Source: an uncultured Gammaproteobacteria bacterium
GTDB lineage: Bacteria > Pseudomonadota > Gammaproteobacteria > GCA-001735895
DNA length: 6,615 bases
NCBI GenBank assembly: GCA_945787265.1
Contig: CALZHS010000097.1
Coordinates: 1 to 6,615 of the forward strand
Direction of reading: 5' to 3'
A program made the position numbers and the translations under genes. Shown one piece after another: positions 6,227 through 6,615 of this stretch. The notes under the pieces are model-generated. The model did not search any database. It was not told the origin of the DNA and saw only the letters and a program-made list of their open reading frames with translations. Position 1 is the first letter of the stretch; every line of letters starts with the position of its first letter.

Positions 6227-6615
6227 ATGACGACAGCAGATACATCCAGCGAAAGATCATTATTATATCGCCTGTTTAACGACAAAGAACTGCGATCAGT
6301 CACGATACAGGTCATTACGATGGCCTTGATAATCGCCTTCTTCTTTTTCATTGTCAGCAATGCGATCACTAACCTCGAAACCATCGGTAAGGGATATAGC
6401 TTTAACTTCCTGTGGGATGCATCGAACTACGATATCAATCAGACCCTGATCGAATACAATTCTCGCAGCCCGCACTGGCGAGCGGCTATTGTTGGCATTA
6501 TCAACACCATGCTGGTGGCCGTGGCCGGAATTATCCTCTCCACTATCGTCGGATTCCTGCTCGGCGTGTTACGCCTGTCCAGTAACTGGCTGATTAACCG
6601 GGTCGTTTACGTATA
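6227..6615 (+). CDS. aapQ: General L-amino-acid ABC transporter permease AapQ (5' part, cut by right edge)
   Basis: The frame is open from ATG 6227 to the edge and gives the first 129 residues of an inner-membrane permease subunit. The N-terminus is cytoplasmic and polar, with SLLYRLFNDKELRSV (11-25). A first membrane helix lies at about 27-48 (QVITMALIIAFFFFIVSNA), followed by a periplasmic stretch with NFLWDASNYDINQTLIEYNS (60-79). A second helix (about 86-114) leads into the BPD_transp_1 permease domain, with GIINTMLVAVAGIILSTIVG (90-109) and LLGVLRLSSNWL (111-122). This layout and the wording match AapQ/BztB proteins, in which a long segment precedes the permease domain. The start is 93 bp after the aapJ stop. 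GGGGGGAT at 6211-6218 is a plausible but imperfect ribosome-binding site. With aapJ it forms the front of an aapJQMP operon; aapM and aapP are expected to the right. Confidence 0.92.
   Translation, partial: MTTADTSSERSLLYRLFNDKELRSVTIQVITMALIIAFFFFIVSNAITNLETIGKGYSFNFLWDASNYDINQTLIEYNSRSPHWRAAIVGIINTMLVAVAGIILSTIVGFLLGVLRLSSNWLINRVVYV

Noticed and set aside
6172..6384. Minus-strand frame of 70 codons over the aapJ-aapQ gap
   Set aside because: It is antisense to the AapQ start, its hydrophobic and lysine-rich stretches mirror the aapQ reading frame, and it has no family match.
1..6615. A novel multi-gene system such as defence, mobile or secondary-metabolite genes
   Set aside because: All five genes belong to well-known families in ordinary arrangements, and no unexplained gene or cluster remains.

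Overview
The window looks like ordinary chromosomal DNA of a gammaproteobacterium, or a close proteobacterial relative. Supporting signs are moderately GC-rich coding regions, a short-form dihydroxy-acid dehydratase, a GAF-PAS-GGDEF-EAL signalling protein, an Aap-type amino-acid ABC transporter, and an intergenic tract of the GGATCCCGG/CCGGGATGACG type that I recognise from many proteobacteria. The lineage call is inference from gene content; no rRNA or other marker gene is present.

Layout. Positions 1-151 hold two copies of an 80-bp tandem repeat carrying small hairpins. Positions 197-1906 (minus) encode IlvD, the third common step of branched-chain amino-acid synthesis. A 146-bp divergent intergenic region (1907-2052) leads to a plus-strand gene for a 769-residue membrane-anchored c-di-GMP enzyme (2053-4362). 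It has an intact GGDEF site and an intact RxxD inhibitory site, but an altered EAL metal motif (DDFG has become DNFG). A GNAT acetyltransferase of the phosphinothricin/methionine-sulfoximine type (4384-4869, minus) converges on it with only 21 bp between stop codons. After a 238-bp intergenic region containing promoter-like sequence comes aapJ (5108-6133), the periplasmic binding protein of a general L-amino-acid ABC transporter. A perfect 10-bp hairpin separates it from the first membrane subunit, aapQ, which runs off the right edge at 6615.

How the genes relate. aapJ and aapQ are very probably one operon continuing to the right with aapM and aapP. The hairpin between them is placed where it could make the binding protein more abundant than the permease. 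IlvD and the Aap transporter both concern amino-acid supply, but they lie in separate transcription units and nothing in the sequence ties them together. The c-di-GMP enzyme and the acetyltransferase look like independent single-gene units.

I found no CRISPR array, insertion sequence, tRNA, phage gene or defence-like cluster. I see no credible sign of a previously undescribed system. The most useful leads are the Asp-to-Asn change in the EAL domain, the inter-cistronic hairpin, a possible leaderless start for the acetyltransferase, and the edge repeat tract.
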